Positions 47,131 to 55,810 of a DNA stretch of 64,000 nucleotides are shown piece after piece. The notes beneath the pieces were generated by a model. The model was not told the DNA's origin. It did no database searches and saw only the letters and a program-made list of their open reading frames with translations. Location: positions 1 to 64,000 of the forward strand of contig NZ_JAMXSF010000019.1 of assembly GCF_024124545.1 (NCBI RefSeq), given 5' to 3'. Origin of the DNA: Pseudoalteromonas sp. XMcav2-N (GTDB lineage Bacteria > Pseudomonadota > Gammaproteobacteria > Enterobacterales > Alteromonadaceae). The position numbers were made by a program, and so were the translations under genes. Positions within the stretch are counted from its first letter, which is position 1. Each line of letters starts with the position of its first letter.

Positions 47131-48363
47131 TTACAGGTCGAGCGCTTCGACGATCTCCGCTGAACGTACCGCCAACACCGACAGTAAGGAGTCACTGATC
47201 CCATGGGTTTGCTCATTGACGCCCTGGGTAAACACTTTTGGCATAAAGTTGTCGGCCGTTTCAATTTGATAATAGCGACTGATATCTGGCTTCAGCCATT
47301 CTGCCAATTGCTCAAGGAGCGGCGAGCGGCTGGGGTACTGGTAGCCAGTCGCCAGAATTAAATGGTCGTACTTTTGCATCCCGCGGCTTTGCACATCTTC
47401 CAGCTCCAGATTGATCTTACCTTCGGTATCAATCGCTGCGCTATTGACGGAGGTGCGGTGACGAATGGCCAGGCGATCGCCTCCTTTGAGCTTCTGGTCA
47501 TACAGGCTGGCATAAATACTGGCAATCAATGGCTCATCGACTACAGAGTAGTTGGTGCTTCTGAATTCGTTAAAGTAGCGGTCTTTTTGCTCTGGCGACT
47601 TGTCGAACACCACATCGGTGAATGCAGGGTCAAAGATCTCGTTTACAAATGGGCTTGAATCAGCAGGCTTCATCGCGCCGGCACGCATGATTAAGTCAAC
47701 CTGTGGTTGCTCAGTCATGTTTTCCAGATCAGCAAAAATCTCAGCGCCACTTTGTCCGGCACCGATAATCGCAACGCGATCACCCGCTTTGACTTTATGT
47801 TTGTTGTGTAAATACTGCGATGAGTGCCAAACATGATCACTGTCTTGCAGTGCGTCAAATGGGGCGGGGATTTTCGCCGAACCGCCAACGCTCACAACCA
47901 GGTTTTTGGTCAGACGTACGCTTTGATTGCCCTCGGCATCCCGGCTGGTGACTTTGAGGTGATCAACTTTACCTTCGACAATAATAGGCTCAACGTCATT
48001 GACCTGCTCGCCAAAGTGACAGTGATCACGAAAATGACTGGCCGACCAGCGCAGGTAGTCATTGAACTCATGACGAGAAGGATAGAAGGTCTTCAGGTTG
48101 ATGAAACTGTCCAGGCGGTTTTGATTATGTAAATAATTAATGAAGCTGAAATGACTGGTTGGGTTGCGTAATGAAACCAGGTCTTTGAGGAAAGAGATCT
48201 GCATATCTGTGTTGTCCAGCAGCATCCCACCATGCCACAAAAAGTCCGGCTGTTTCTCGATAAAACACACTCGATCGCTCAGTTTGTTTTGCTCTTTCAG
48301 GGCGATAGCCAGTGCCAGGTTGGCCGGGCCGAACCCGATCCCAATCACGTCATATAGTTTCAT
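47131..48363 (-). CDS. L-ornithine N5-monooxygenase, PvdA-like
   Basis: The 410-residue flavin-dependent N-hydroxylase starts at ATG 48363 (AAAGGCAG just upstream; the longer frame to 48393 is not needed). It shows the FAD motif GIGFGPANLALAI, the substrate segment MQISFLKDLVSLRNPTS, the NADPH motif GAGQSGAEIF and ATGYQYP. The match in order and wording to Pseudomonas PvdA is strong, including FVNEIFDPAFTDVV, TNYSVVD and HGISDSLLSVL, which favours ornithine over lysine. It supplies N5-hydroxyornithine for formylation by the enzyme at 21335. The gene is a single unit with its own sigma box, divergent from the DapE-like gene. Confidence 0.92.
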   Translation of the reverse strand: MKLYDVIGIGFGPANLALAIALKEQNKLSDRVCFIEKQPDFLWHGGMLLDNTDMQISFLKDLVSLRNPTSHFSFINYLHNQNRLDSFINLKTFYPSRHEFNDYLRWSASHFRDHCHFGEQVNDVEPIIVEGKVDHLKVTSRDAEGNQSVRLTKNLVVSVGGSAKIPAPFDALQDSDHVWHSSQYLHNKHKVKAGDRVAIIGAGQSGAEIFADLENMTEQPQVDLIMRAGAMKPADSSPFVNEIFDPAFTDVVFDKSPEQKDRYFNEFRSTNYSVVDEPLIASIYASLYDQKLKGGDRLAIRHRTSVNSAAIDTEGKINLELEDVQSRGMQKYDHLILATGYQYPSRSPLLEQLAEWLKPDISRYYQIETADNFMPKVFTQGVNEQTHGISDSLLSVLAVRSAEIVEALDL

Positions 48364-48429
48364 TTTTCTGCCTTTGATTACCTTAAATCGCACGCACGGG
48401 GGCGTGAAATAATATTAATTGTCATAAAG

Positions 48430-48453
48430 ACGAAAGATGTGCGGGTTTCTTTA
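48430..48453 (-). promoter_or_regulatory. Sigma (PvdS-like) box before the ornithine hydroxylase
   Basis: Read on the minus strand: TAAAG (48453-48449), 16 nt, CGT (48432-48430), continuing CTTT. One base differs from TAAAT-N16-CGT; it lies about 65 bases before the ATG. Confidence 0.6.
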
Positions 48454-48533
48454 GGGGCCGTCAGGTGCAATCAGCGCAAAAAGTAAGGGAAAAATAATTA
48501 CCATGCGCGAGCGCAATAAATTCCCATAAAATG

Positions 48534-48560
48534 TGAATTTTTTTGTCAATAACTCGTCTA
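48534..48560 (+). promoter_or_regulatory. Sigma (PvdS-like) box before the DapE-like gene
   Basis: TGAAT (48534-48538), 16 nt, CGTCTA (48555-48560), about 64 bases before the GTG start. The -35 differs by one base from TAAAT and is identical to the one before the exporter gene. Confidence 0.55.
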
Positions 48561-48623
48561 GCTAGTTCACCGTGGCTACGTTGCTAAATGCCGTCGCCCC
48601 ATATGTTCTTTGCGCTAAAATGA

Positions 48624-49862
48624 GTGAGTGAAACCAATATGTTAGTTGCCGACTTTGCCTTGGAAAAATGCCAGTCATTAAGTGAAAATGCCATTGCATT
48701 GACCCAGAAGCTGGTACGTTATAAATCCATTACCCCCGAGGATGCTGGCAGCATGTGTTTTCTGATCCGTAAGCTTCAGTCACTCGGATTTGACTGTCAT
48801 GAAGTCACTCGTCAGGGCGTCAGAAACCTGGTTGCAAAAAGAGTATTTGGGCCCGGCGAAACCCTGGCGTTTGCTGGCCACCTGGACGTTGTGCCGCCCG
48901 GCCCGGTCGAGTTGTGGCAATGTCCGCCTTTTGCTGCAGAGATCCAGGACGGCCGCTTATATGGTCGTGGGGTAGCCGATATGAAAGGGGCAATAGCCTG
49001 CTTTATTGCAGCGGTTGAGTCTCTGCTCGAACAATGCAGCCGTGGTAGTCTGATGTTTTTGATTACCTGCGACGAAGAAGGGGAGGCGGAACACGGCACC
49101 GCCGTGCTCATGAGCCATTTGAAACAACAAGGTGTAGATCACCTGCCGCATTATTGCTTGGTGGGAGAGCCATCGAGTCGTAAGACGCTGGGTGATGTGC
49201 TTAAGATAGGTCGTCGCGGCTCCTTATCTGCCCATATTCGGGTTTATGGCCGTCAGGGTCATGTGGCCTATCCGCATAACTGTGATAACGCTACACATCA
49301 TACCTCACGCCTGTTGCAGCGTTTACTGGCGCTGGAATGGGACGAAGGCAGCGCGCAAATGCCGGGTACCACGTTTCAGGTGACGCAGCTCAACAGTGGT
49401 GAGTTTGTCGATAATGTGGTCCCGGGTGCCTGCGATGTGTGCTTTAACATTCGCTACAGTAGTCGCTTTAACGAAGCGGAGCTGAAACGACTGATCGATG
49501 ATATTTTGCTGGATTTAGACCTTAATTATGACATTGAGTGGCAGCGCCCTTGTGCGCCTTATTTCAATCAGGCGGATGAGTTTGTTGCCCTGATCTGTGG
49601 TGCGATAGAGAGCGTGGTGGGTCAGGTCCCCATGCTGACCACAGATGGCGGTACATCGGATGGCCGTTTTATTGCTTCTAATCATACTCAGGTCATTGAA
49701 TTTGGTCTGAAAAACGACAACATCCACCAAATCAATGAATCTGCACAGATACAGGACATTGCCGATCTGGCGCATATTTATCAGCTTGTGATCCAGGCAT
49801 TTTGTGTTGAGGAAACACAAATCGCACAGCGTCAGGCGCAGCAACTGGCGGCATTGACCTAA
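48624..49862 (+). CDS. M20 amidohydrolase, DapE/ArgE-like paralogue
   Basis: The 412-residue zinc amidohydrolase has metal ligands in GHLDVVPPG near 80, GRGVADMKG near 112, CDEEGEAEHGT near 148, GEPSS near 175 and FGLKNDNIHQINE near 360. This set matches N-succinyl-diaminopimelate desuccinylase; ArgE-type deacetylases are the other close option. GTG 48624 starts the longer form; ATG 48639 is possible. It lies inside the siderophore locus with a sigma box upstream, so it is probably not the housekeeping copy. It may trim an acyl group from a siderophore precursor or raise the supply of Lys or Orn (inference). Confidence 0.85.
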   Translation: MSETNMLVADFALEKCQSLSENAIALTQKLVRYKSITPEDAGSMCFLIRKLQSLGFDCHEVTRQGVRNLVAKRVFGPGETLAFAGHLDVVPPGPVELWQCPPFAAEIQDGRLYGRGVADMKGAIACFIAAVESLLEQCSRGSLMFLITCDEEGEAEHGTAVLMSHLKQQGVDHLPHYCLVGEPSSRKTLGDVLKIGRRGSLSAHIRVYGRQGHVAYPHNCDNATHHTSRLLQRLLALEWDEGSAQMPGTTFQVTQLNSGEFVDNVVPGACDVCFNIRYSSRFNEAELKRLIDDILLDLDLNYDIEWQRPCAPYFNQADEFVALICGAIESVVGQVPMLTTDGGTSDGRFIASNHTQVIEFGLKNDNIHQINESAQIQDIADLAHIYQLVIQAFCVEETQIAQRQAQQLAALT

Positions 49863-49872
49863 ACAGCGAAGG

Positions 49873-49896
49873 AAGAGCCCATAACCGGGCTCTTTT
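49873..49896. terminator. Bidirectional terminator
   Basis: AAGAGCCC (49873-49880) and GGGCTCTT (49887-49894) with an ATAACC loop and TTTT on the plus strand lie between two convergent genes and can serve both. Confidence 0.85.
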
Positions 49897-49912
49897 GATT
49901 GTGCGGAACAAC

Positions 49913-50677
49913 TTAGAAAGTCGCACCACCATCAATGGTGATAGTTTGCAAGGTGGTGTGAGATGAAAGCTTTGACGCCAGAAATACCACGCTATCGGCA
50001 ATCTCTTGTGCCGTGGCCAGCTTTTTAAGCGGGATCCCTAACTTATACTGGGGGGCAAAGCCTTCTATGACGCGCTGTGCACCTTGCTCGTCCTGCCACA
50101 TACCGGTTTGCATTGGTGTCAGTGTCGAACCCGGAGCAACCACATTACAACGTACACCAAAGTTCGCCAGTTCCAGCCCCGCGCTCAACGTAAGCTGAGT
50201 AACGGCGGCTTTTGAAGCGCAATAGGCTGCCATCTGTTGACGAGGGGTGTGTGCGGCATTGGAGCCAACCGTCACAATGGCCCCTGCCTGTTGTTGTTTA
50301 AGGTGGGGCGTGCAGGCGCGAATAAATGTAAACACGGCCCCCGCATTGACATTCAGGCAGTGCTGCCATTGTGCCAATGATAACTGCTCTACCTCACCCA
50401 GCTCCAAGACCCCGGCGATGTTGATCAGGTTATATGGCGCCAGGCCCTGAGCCAGCAGCTCGTTTAACGTGGCTTCCAGCTGCGTCAAATCTGCCAGATC
50501 ACAGTGCACGGCACGCTCGAGTATGTCGGTGTCACTAAACTGGCGATCAAAGCCAATCACTTTCGCCCCCAGGGCGGCAAAGCGCTGGGCTGTTGCCAGT
50601 CCGATGCCCTGACCCACACCACTGATCCAGACAATCTGATCCTGATACTCTTGCTGTAGTCGCGCATCATAAGACAT
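49913..50677 (-). CDS. 2,3-dihydro-2,3-dihydroxybenzoate dehydrogenase
   Basis: The short-chain dehydrogenase (254 residues from ATG 50677) oxidises dihydro-DHB to 2,3-dihydroxybenzoate (EntA/DhbA/VibA role). Features are the GVGQGIGLATA cofactor loop, NIAGV, Ser in VGSNAAH, YCASK catalytic Tyr/Lys and the C-terminal TIDGGATF. The frame extends to ATG 50683, but GGAG is then too close; 50677 gives nine bases. It overlaps the end of the condensation gene and is last in the DHB operon. Confidence 0.93.
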   Translation of the reverse strand: MSYDARLQQEYQDQIVWISGVGQGIGLATAQRFAALGAKVIGFDRQFSDTDILERAVHCDLADLTQLEATLNELLAQGLAPYNLINIAGVLELGEVEQLSLAQWQHCLNVNAGAVFTFIRACTPHLKQQQAGAIVTVGSNAAHTPRQQMAAYCASKAAVTQLTLSAGLELANFGVRCNVVAPGSTLTPMQTGMWQDEQGAQRVIEGFAPQYKLGIPLKKLATAQEIADSVVFLASKLSSHTTLQTITIDGGATF

Positions 50678-51989
50678 GGTCATAGACTCCGTTTAATGCT
50701 GTGACCACGCTGCCCAGTGTTTGGGTGGGATGTTGAGACCAGTAGTGAGCGGCCCGGAATATGGCAGCCTGCACCTGCTGCTGTTGCTGATCTGAATAAC
50801 GCGCCACATTGGCATCGACATCCAGCCTGGCAGGTTGATCCTGCAACAGGTGCCACTGCAACATGATGTCGTCGGTCGTACCGGCACTGAGTATATGAGA
50901 GTGGCTGGCAATTCCGCCATATTTTGGACTGCTGGTGAAAGGCAGCAGGTTAACGGTCGGGCCAAATATATGTGTACCTTTACCTTGCTGCTGACGAGTT
51001 CGCTTGAGATCCTCAACCCGGTAAGTTTGCAGTGCTTTGAGCGCTTTAATGCCCTGATTGATGACCCGGCAACACTGGCTGAGTGTCATGTCTGTCGCCA
51101 GCTCCAGTGGCAGCGGCATAACATTGCTCTGTACACAAGGCGTGCTGAGTTCATGCTGGTGCTGGCGGTTCATCATGATAAGGCCCAGCGTTATATGGTA
51201 TTGCGCAGTCCTGGCAACCAGTGCCGCGCTGACCGCCGCGAGCAGGACTTCGGCATGACCCGCCTGACATACCGAGGCGGCAGACATCACGGTATGCCAG
51301 TCGGTGTGGGTAAAGGCCTGACTCAGACGTCTGTTTGGTTCTGTTACATCTTCTTTTTGGTGACTGAAGCTTAGTGGGGCAGGTACACCGTCTAACCAGT
51401 TGTTGAGTGTGGCCCGGGCGACTTGTTGGCGTGCCAGATAGGCTTCACTATTGTGTAAAGTGAGCAAGTCTTGTTGCTGGCCAAATGGCAACTTGGGCAG
51501 TGGCTTGCCTTTTTGCAGCGCGTTATAACAACGATTAAGTGCCTGGGTGAATAAACCAAACCCATAGCCATCGAGCAATAAGTGGTGGCCAACCAGAAAC
51601 AGTAAGTCCTGCTCGGGAGCGCGCACCAGTGTCAGTTTCAGCAGGGCATCTTGTTCTAAAACAAAGGCCCTGGCCATTGCCGGTGTCACAAACTGTTCGG
51701 CAAAGGCGGGAATATCCTCTGGCTGAGCGTCAAGCTGGATGATATCCAGGGTTGGCACCTCGGCATTCGGCTTTAATTGCGGGGTAAAAGCATTGTCATG
51801 AACAAAACGGCAACTCAGGCAGTTACTGCTTTGCCAGACGTGCGCAAAAGCCTGCTGCAACATAGTCGCTGAAATTTTACCTTTAAACTCAATACACTCG
51901 GCCACATTGAACAGCGCGCCACGGCCGCTGATGGTATGCAGCAACCACATAGCTTGTTGTGAGTCCGTTAACGGCAATGCCTGTGACAT
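50667..51989 (-). CDS. Free-standing condensation enzyme, VibH-like
   Basis: The 440-residue protein is a single C domain with no A or carrier domain. It begins LPLTDSQQAMWLLHTISG, carries the catalytic GHHLLLDGYG near residue 149, and ends with the usual latch and floor region (ILSAGTTDDIMLQWHL). Its size equals VibH of the vibriobactin pathway, which joins carrier-bound DHB to a free polyamine. It starts in the TAATG overlap with the isochorismatase-ArCP gene, its natural DHB donor. The acceptor amine is unknown: a free diamine, or a side-chain amine on the assembly line. Confidence 0.9.
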   Translation of the reverse strand: MSQALPLTDSQQAMWLLHTISGRGALFNVAECIEFKGKISATMLQQAFAHVWQSSNCLSCRFVHDNAFTPQLKPNAEVPTLDIIQLDAQPEDIPAFAEQFVTPAMARAFVLEQDALLKLTLVRAPEQDLLFLVGHHLLLDGYGFGLFTQALNRCYNALQKGKPLPKLPFGQQQDLLTLHNSEAYLARQQVARATLNNWLDGVPAPLSFSHQKEDVTEPNRRLSQAFTHTDWHTVMSAASVCQAGHAEVLLAAVSAALVARTAQYHITLGLIMMNRQHQHELSTPCVQSNVMPLPLELATDMTLSQCCRVINQGIKALKALQTYRVEDLKRTRQQQGKGTHIFGPTVNLLPFTSSPKYGGIASHSHILSAGTTDDIMLQWHLLQDQPARLDVDANVARYSDQQQQQVQAAIFRAAHYWSQHPTQTLGSVVTALNGVYDHVL

Positions 51990-52855
51990 TAGTCTTCCTT
52001 ACGCTCTTCCAGCAAGTCAATCCAGGCCGCGAGGGTCGGGATCTGCGCCAGCTCTATGAAGTTTGTTTCAATACCTTGTTGCTGCCACAACGCGATGAGA
52101 TTCATCACCTGCACGGAATCCAGGCCATAGTCGATGAGGCTTTCATGCTCGTCAAATTCATCGGCTTCACAGTCGATCAGCGGCAGGATATGCGCTTTAA
52201 GGCCCTCAAGTGTGGTGATGTCCTGAGTTTCTTCACCGAGAATGTCGGCCACAGTAGCCACTTTACCGCAGCGTCCCGCCACAAAGTTCAGCGCCATCAG
52301 ATGCTCATCGCGGCTGAAATCGGCAATCGCATCGGCAATCACAAACGGCTGAATGTCACGCATAAAGGCATCTACCGCGGTGGTCATCACCCCGATGTGG
52401 CCATAGATACCGACAATCATTAGCTGGTCACGACCGCGCTCTTGTAGTTGCGCTTCAAAGTCGCACTTCTGAAAGGCACTGTAACGCCACTTGGTTAGCA
52501 CGACATCTTGCTCGCCGGGCGCCAGCGCATCGACAATCGGTTGTTGCGCCGGGTCTTGCAGGCCCGGGCCCCACATATCGCTCAGCAACCCGCGTTCATG
52601 CTGGCCCTGTTTGATTGGTTGCGCAGTGTAAAACACCGGAATACCCTGCTCGTAACAGAACTGTTTAAGGCGCTGAATATGATTGATCATGGTTTCAATC
52701 AGGGGGTTATTGTCACCGTAGTAACCCACAAAGTAATGCTGTACATCGTGGATCAGTAAGGCGGCACGACTGGCATCCAGCTGCCAGTCAACGCGGTTTT
52801 CAGGTAACTCCGCAGCGCGGGGTAACGGGTAATGGGATAACTTAGGAATACTCAT
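51989..52855 (-). CDS. Isochorismatase with aryl carrier protein domain
   Basis: The 288-residue bifunctional protein matches EntB/VibB/DhbB. The N-terminal isochorismatase domain (1-205; ALLIHDVQHYFVGYYG, LTKWRYSAF, GIYGHIGVMTTAVDAF) makes dihydro-DHB from isochorismate. The C-terminal aryl carrier domain (about 210-285) has the phosphopantetheine Ser in DYGLDSVQVM. DHB is loaded by the ligase encoded 23 bases upstream and handed to the free-standing C enzyme encoded immediately downstream. Confidence 0.95.
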   Translation of the reverse strand: MSIPKLSHYPLPRAAELPENRVDWQLDASRAALLIHDVQHYFVGYYGDNNPLIETMINHIQRLKQFCYEQGIPVFYTAQPIKQGQHERGLLSDMWGPGLQDPAQQPIVDALAPGEQDVVLTKWRYSAFQKCDFEAQLQERGRDQLMIVGIYGHIGVMTTAVDAFMRDIQPFVIADAIADFSRDEHLMALNFVAGRCGKVATVADILGEETQDITTLEGLKAHILPLIDCEADEFDEHESLIDYGLDSVQVMNLIALWQQQGIETNFIELAQIPTLAAWIDLLEERKED

Positions 52856-52878
52856 TGTCTTTTTGCTTCTTCTGTTAA

Positions 52879-54480
52879 TCAGGCCTGGCCGTCGAAAGTA
52901 GCGCGCAGGGCTTTTTTATCGACTTTGCCGACCGCAGTCAGGGGTAAGTCGGTTACAAACTGGAATTTGTCGGGTACTTTGAAATCGGCGATCCCCAGCT
53001 GGCGCAGGTACTTTCGCAGCTGTAAAGGGGTGAGTTTTTCGGCTGCCACCACGAAGGCACAGCTTTTCTCGCCCAAAGTGGCATCGGGCATAGATACTAT
53101 GGCGACCTGCTCGATATGTGGATGACCAAGTAAATGATTTTCTACTTCCTCTGCCGCAATTTTTTCGCCGCCACGGTTGATCTGATCTTTATCACGGCCA
53201 ACCACAATCAGGTGGCCGGAAGGCAGTTGCCTGACCAGATCGCCGGAGGCATAAAAGCCGTCAGCATCAAATGCACTGGCATTATGCTGAGGTGACTTGT
53301 AATAGCCGCGAAACGTATAGGGGCCGCGGGTCAGGAGTCTGCCGGCTTCACCAGGTTCGACGGGCTGGCCATGCTCATCTACCACCTTGATCTCATCGTC
53401 GGGACTAATTGGGCGGCCCTGAGTGGTCAGTACCAGCTCGTCATCATCGTCGTGACGGGTGTAGTTCACCAAGCCTTCTGCCATGCCAAATACTTGTTGT
53501 AACTGGGCACCCAGCACCGGCCTGACCTGTTCGGCTACAGTACGGCTGAGTTTCGCGCCGCCAACCTGGATCAGCGTCAGGCTGCTCAGGTCATGATTGC
53601 TGTGTGCGGCGTGTTGTATCCACAGCTGTAGTGCCGGCGGTACCAGCGCGGTGTGGGTTATGGCAAAGCGTTCAATGAGCGCAAAGCAGTTACTTGGGCT
53701 TGGATCTGAGGCCAGGATCACTGAGCCGCCGGCTGCGAATACGCCCAGTGCGCCCGGTGAACTGAGCGGGAAGTTATGCGGTGCCGGTAGTGCACACAAA
53801 TAGCGGGTATCCCCGTGCAGCTGGCAAATATCCCGACTGGCAACCACAGAGTAAAGGTAGTCGTTGTGGGTGCGTGGAATCAGTTTGGGTGTGCCGGTGC
53901 TGCCACCAGAAAGTTGAAAGAAGGCGACGTCTTCTGGATTGAGCTCAGGCGCACGGAAGGCGCGTGCATGCAAATACGCCTGTTTCAGTTCGCTATTGCC
54001 TTTACTGTGATCCACCATAATGTGGCTGATACAGGCAAAGCGGTTAAATAACTCCTGAGAAAAGGATTCATCTGCAAACAGCGGCTGAGCAGAAGAAACC
54101 AACAGTAGCTTAGGCTGCAAAATTTCACAATAGCTTTGCAGCTCAGTGCGTTGATGATTGAATAGGGCACACACCGGCGCCACGCCGAGTTTAAGCAGCG
54201 CAAAGTAGCTGATATAAAACTCCACACAGTTGGGCAGCTGAATAAGCGCGGTATCGCCCTGTTGCAGTCCCTGACTGGCCAGATGAGCCGCCAGGTTGGT
54301 GCTGTATTCATCGAGCTGCTGATAGCTCAGTTGTCGATTAGCATCGGCGACGGCAATGCCTTGCCCGTTATGCACCAGTTGTTCGTTCAAAATGCTGGTG
54401 AGTGGTTTATCCTGCCAGTAGCCCTGGGCGCGATAGTGGGCGGCCAGCTCTTCGGGCCACGGGGTATATTCAATACTCAT
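52879..54480 (-). CDS. 2,3-dihydroxybenzoate-AMP ligase
   Basis: The 533-residue aryl-AMP ligase (EntE/DhbE/VibE) adenylates DHB and loads it onto the ArCP. It contains LSGGSTGTPKLIPRTHNDY, the FGMAEGLVNYTR motif, SGDLVRQLPSGHLIVVGRDKDQINRGGEKI and the C-terminal Lys in TAVGKVDKKAL. ATG 54480 is chosen: it forms an ATGA overlap with the isochorismate synthase stop and begins MSIEYTPWPEELA. The open frame upstream is only an overlap with that gene. Confidence 0.95.
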   Translation of the reverse strand: MSIEYTPWPEELAAHYRAQGYWQDKPLTSILNEQLVHNGQGIAVADANRQLSYQQLDEYSTNLAAHLASQGLQQGDTALIQLPNCVEFYISYFALLKLGVAPVCALFNHQRTELQSYCEILQPKLLLVSSAQPLFADESFSQELFNRFACISHIMVDHSKGNSELKQAYLHARAFRAPELNPEDVAFFQLSGGSTGTPKLIPRTHNDYLYSVVASRDICQLHGDTRYLCALPAPHNFPLSSPGALGVFAAGGSVILASDPSPSNCFALIERFAITHTALVPPALQLWIQHAAHSNHDLSSLTLIQVGGAKLSRTVAEQVRPVLGAQLQQVFGMAEGLVNYTRHDDDDELVLTTQGRPISPDDEIKVVDEHGQPVEPGEAGRLLTRGPYTFRGYYKSPQHNASAFDADGFYASGDLVRQLPSGHLIVVGRDKDQINRGGEKIAAEEVENHLLGHPHIEQVAIVSMPDATLGEKSCAFVVAAEKLTPLQLRKYLRQLGIADFKVPDKFQFVTDLPLTAVGKVDKKALRATFDGQA

Positions 54481-55715
54481 AGTGTGTGTTTCGTTGCTAA
54501 GTGATAGGCATGCCGTACGTCCAGCGCATTCAGCATAGTGTTTAGTTTGGCTTCGGTTTCCAGCCACTCGGAGCTGGGGTCGGAGGCGGCCACAATACCG
54601 GCGCCGGCAAATAAGGTCGCGAGGTTCGCTTGCAGGTAACCGCAGCGGATCACCACGACCCACTCACCATTGCCCTGATTGTCACACCAGCCGACAATCC
54701 CCGAGAACAGGCCACGGCCATGACCCTCCAGCGCATCAATATGCTGATATGCCAGTTCTGTGGGTTTACCACACAGTGCAGGCGTGGGATGGAGGCGGTT
54801 GGCCAGCGCAATGGCAGGCTGTTCGGGGTCTGTGAGTGTTCCTTCAATAACAGTCGATAAATGCCACATGGTGGCTGTGCTAAGCAGATCGGGTTGCTCC
54901 GGTATATGTAATTTGGAGCACAGTGGGCCGAGGACCTGTGCCATATCTTGCAGTACAACAGCGTGCTCATAGCGGTCTTTTTTTGATGCGAACAGAGTTG
55001 ACCGGCGCTGTGCTTCGACGCTGGGGCACGGATCGCGGGGAATTGACCCGGCCAGTGGATTACTGAAGATCTGTCCGTCAGATTTGCGTAGTAACAGCTC
55101 CGGGCTCACCCCCATGAGTACGCCGGCATCGCGCTGCGCATGGGCATCATGTAACTGGCCGGGGATAGAGAAATGATAGCCGCTGGGACTTTGTGCCAGC
55201 AGCTGTGAAAGCACGCCAACCTGATCCAGTGGCCGCTCAAACTGCAGTTCAACCTGCTTACTGAGTACGATTTTATCCAGTTCACCGTCGGCAAACAGGG
55301 TTTTAGCATCGCGTACGGTTTGCTCAAAATGGGCTCTGTCTTGCTTGTAATGCACTGACTGTAAGCGATTGGGCGTTTGAGCACGTGTAGGCTGTGCACT
55401 CAGGCACTGAGCAAACAGGTGCTTGTCCAGCGTGCTGACCTGTTCCGGGATGATAAACTGTGCCTGCTGTTGCTTACAAAAGGGCACCACACCGAAAGCA
55501 ATGGCCTGACCCTGGCTGGTCTGTGCGGCGTTGTTTAAGGCTTGCTGCAACTGGTTAGCCAAATTATCAGTATCATTGATAGCCAGCGTAAAACGCCTAG
55601 CCACGCCGCGGCTAACCAGGCAGTTTTGCCCGGAAACAAACAAACAATCTTGCTCAGGCCGGAACTCCCCCAACTCTAGGGGTTGGGGGACATCGGATAG
55701 GTGACCAGCATGCAT
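54477..55715 (-). CDS. Isochorismate synthase
   Basis: The 412-residue chorismate-using enzyme (EntC/DhbC family) makes isochorismate, the first step to DHB. Family segments include KIVLSKQVEL near 150, LLRKSDGQIFSNPLAGSIPRD near 225, HLSTVIEG near 295, HPTPALCGKPTELA and the C-terminal GAGIVAASDPSSEWLETEAKL. ATG 55715 follows GGAAGAA at good spacing. It is first in a five-gene operon (synthase, ligase, isochorismatase, C enzyme, dehydrogenase) with a perfect sigma box about 70 bases upstream. Confidence 0.95.
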   Translation of the reverse strand: MHAGHLSDVPQPLELGEFRPEQDCLFVSGQNCLVSRGVARRFTLAINDTDNLANQLQQALNNAAQTSQGQAIAFGVVPFCKQQQAQFIIPEQVSTLDKHLFAQCLSAQPTRAQTPNRLQSVHYKQDRAHFEQTVRDAKTLFADGELDKIVLSKQVELQFERPLDQVGVLSQLLAQSPSGYHFSIPGQLHDAHAQRDAGVLMGVSPELLLRKSDGQIFSNPLAGSIPRDPCPSVEAQRRSTLFASKKDRYEHAVVLQDMAQVLGPLCSKLHIPEQPDLLSTATMWHLSTVIEGTLTDPEQPAIALANRLHPTPALCGKPTELAYQHIDALEGHGRGLFSGIVGWCDNQGNGEWVVVIRCGYLQANLATLFAGAGIVAASDPSSEWLETEAKLNTMLNALDVRHAYHLATKHTL

Positions 55716-55786
55716 GCGATTTCTTCCTCGTGTTCATCAAATCGTGTCAGTGAGAAACAATTTGCCACTGATTGAATGTGTTCAAG

Positions 55787-55810
55787 ACGTATTATTGCGA
55801 CAAAGATTTA
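55787..55810 (-). promoter_or_regulatory. Sigma (PvdS-like) box before the DHB operon
   Basis: Minus strand: TAAAT (55810-55806), 16 nt, CGT (55789-55787), continuing CTTG. This is an exact match to the PvdS consensus. It overlaps the last codons of the reductase gene, giving the DHB operon its own promoter. Confidence 0.75.
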
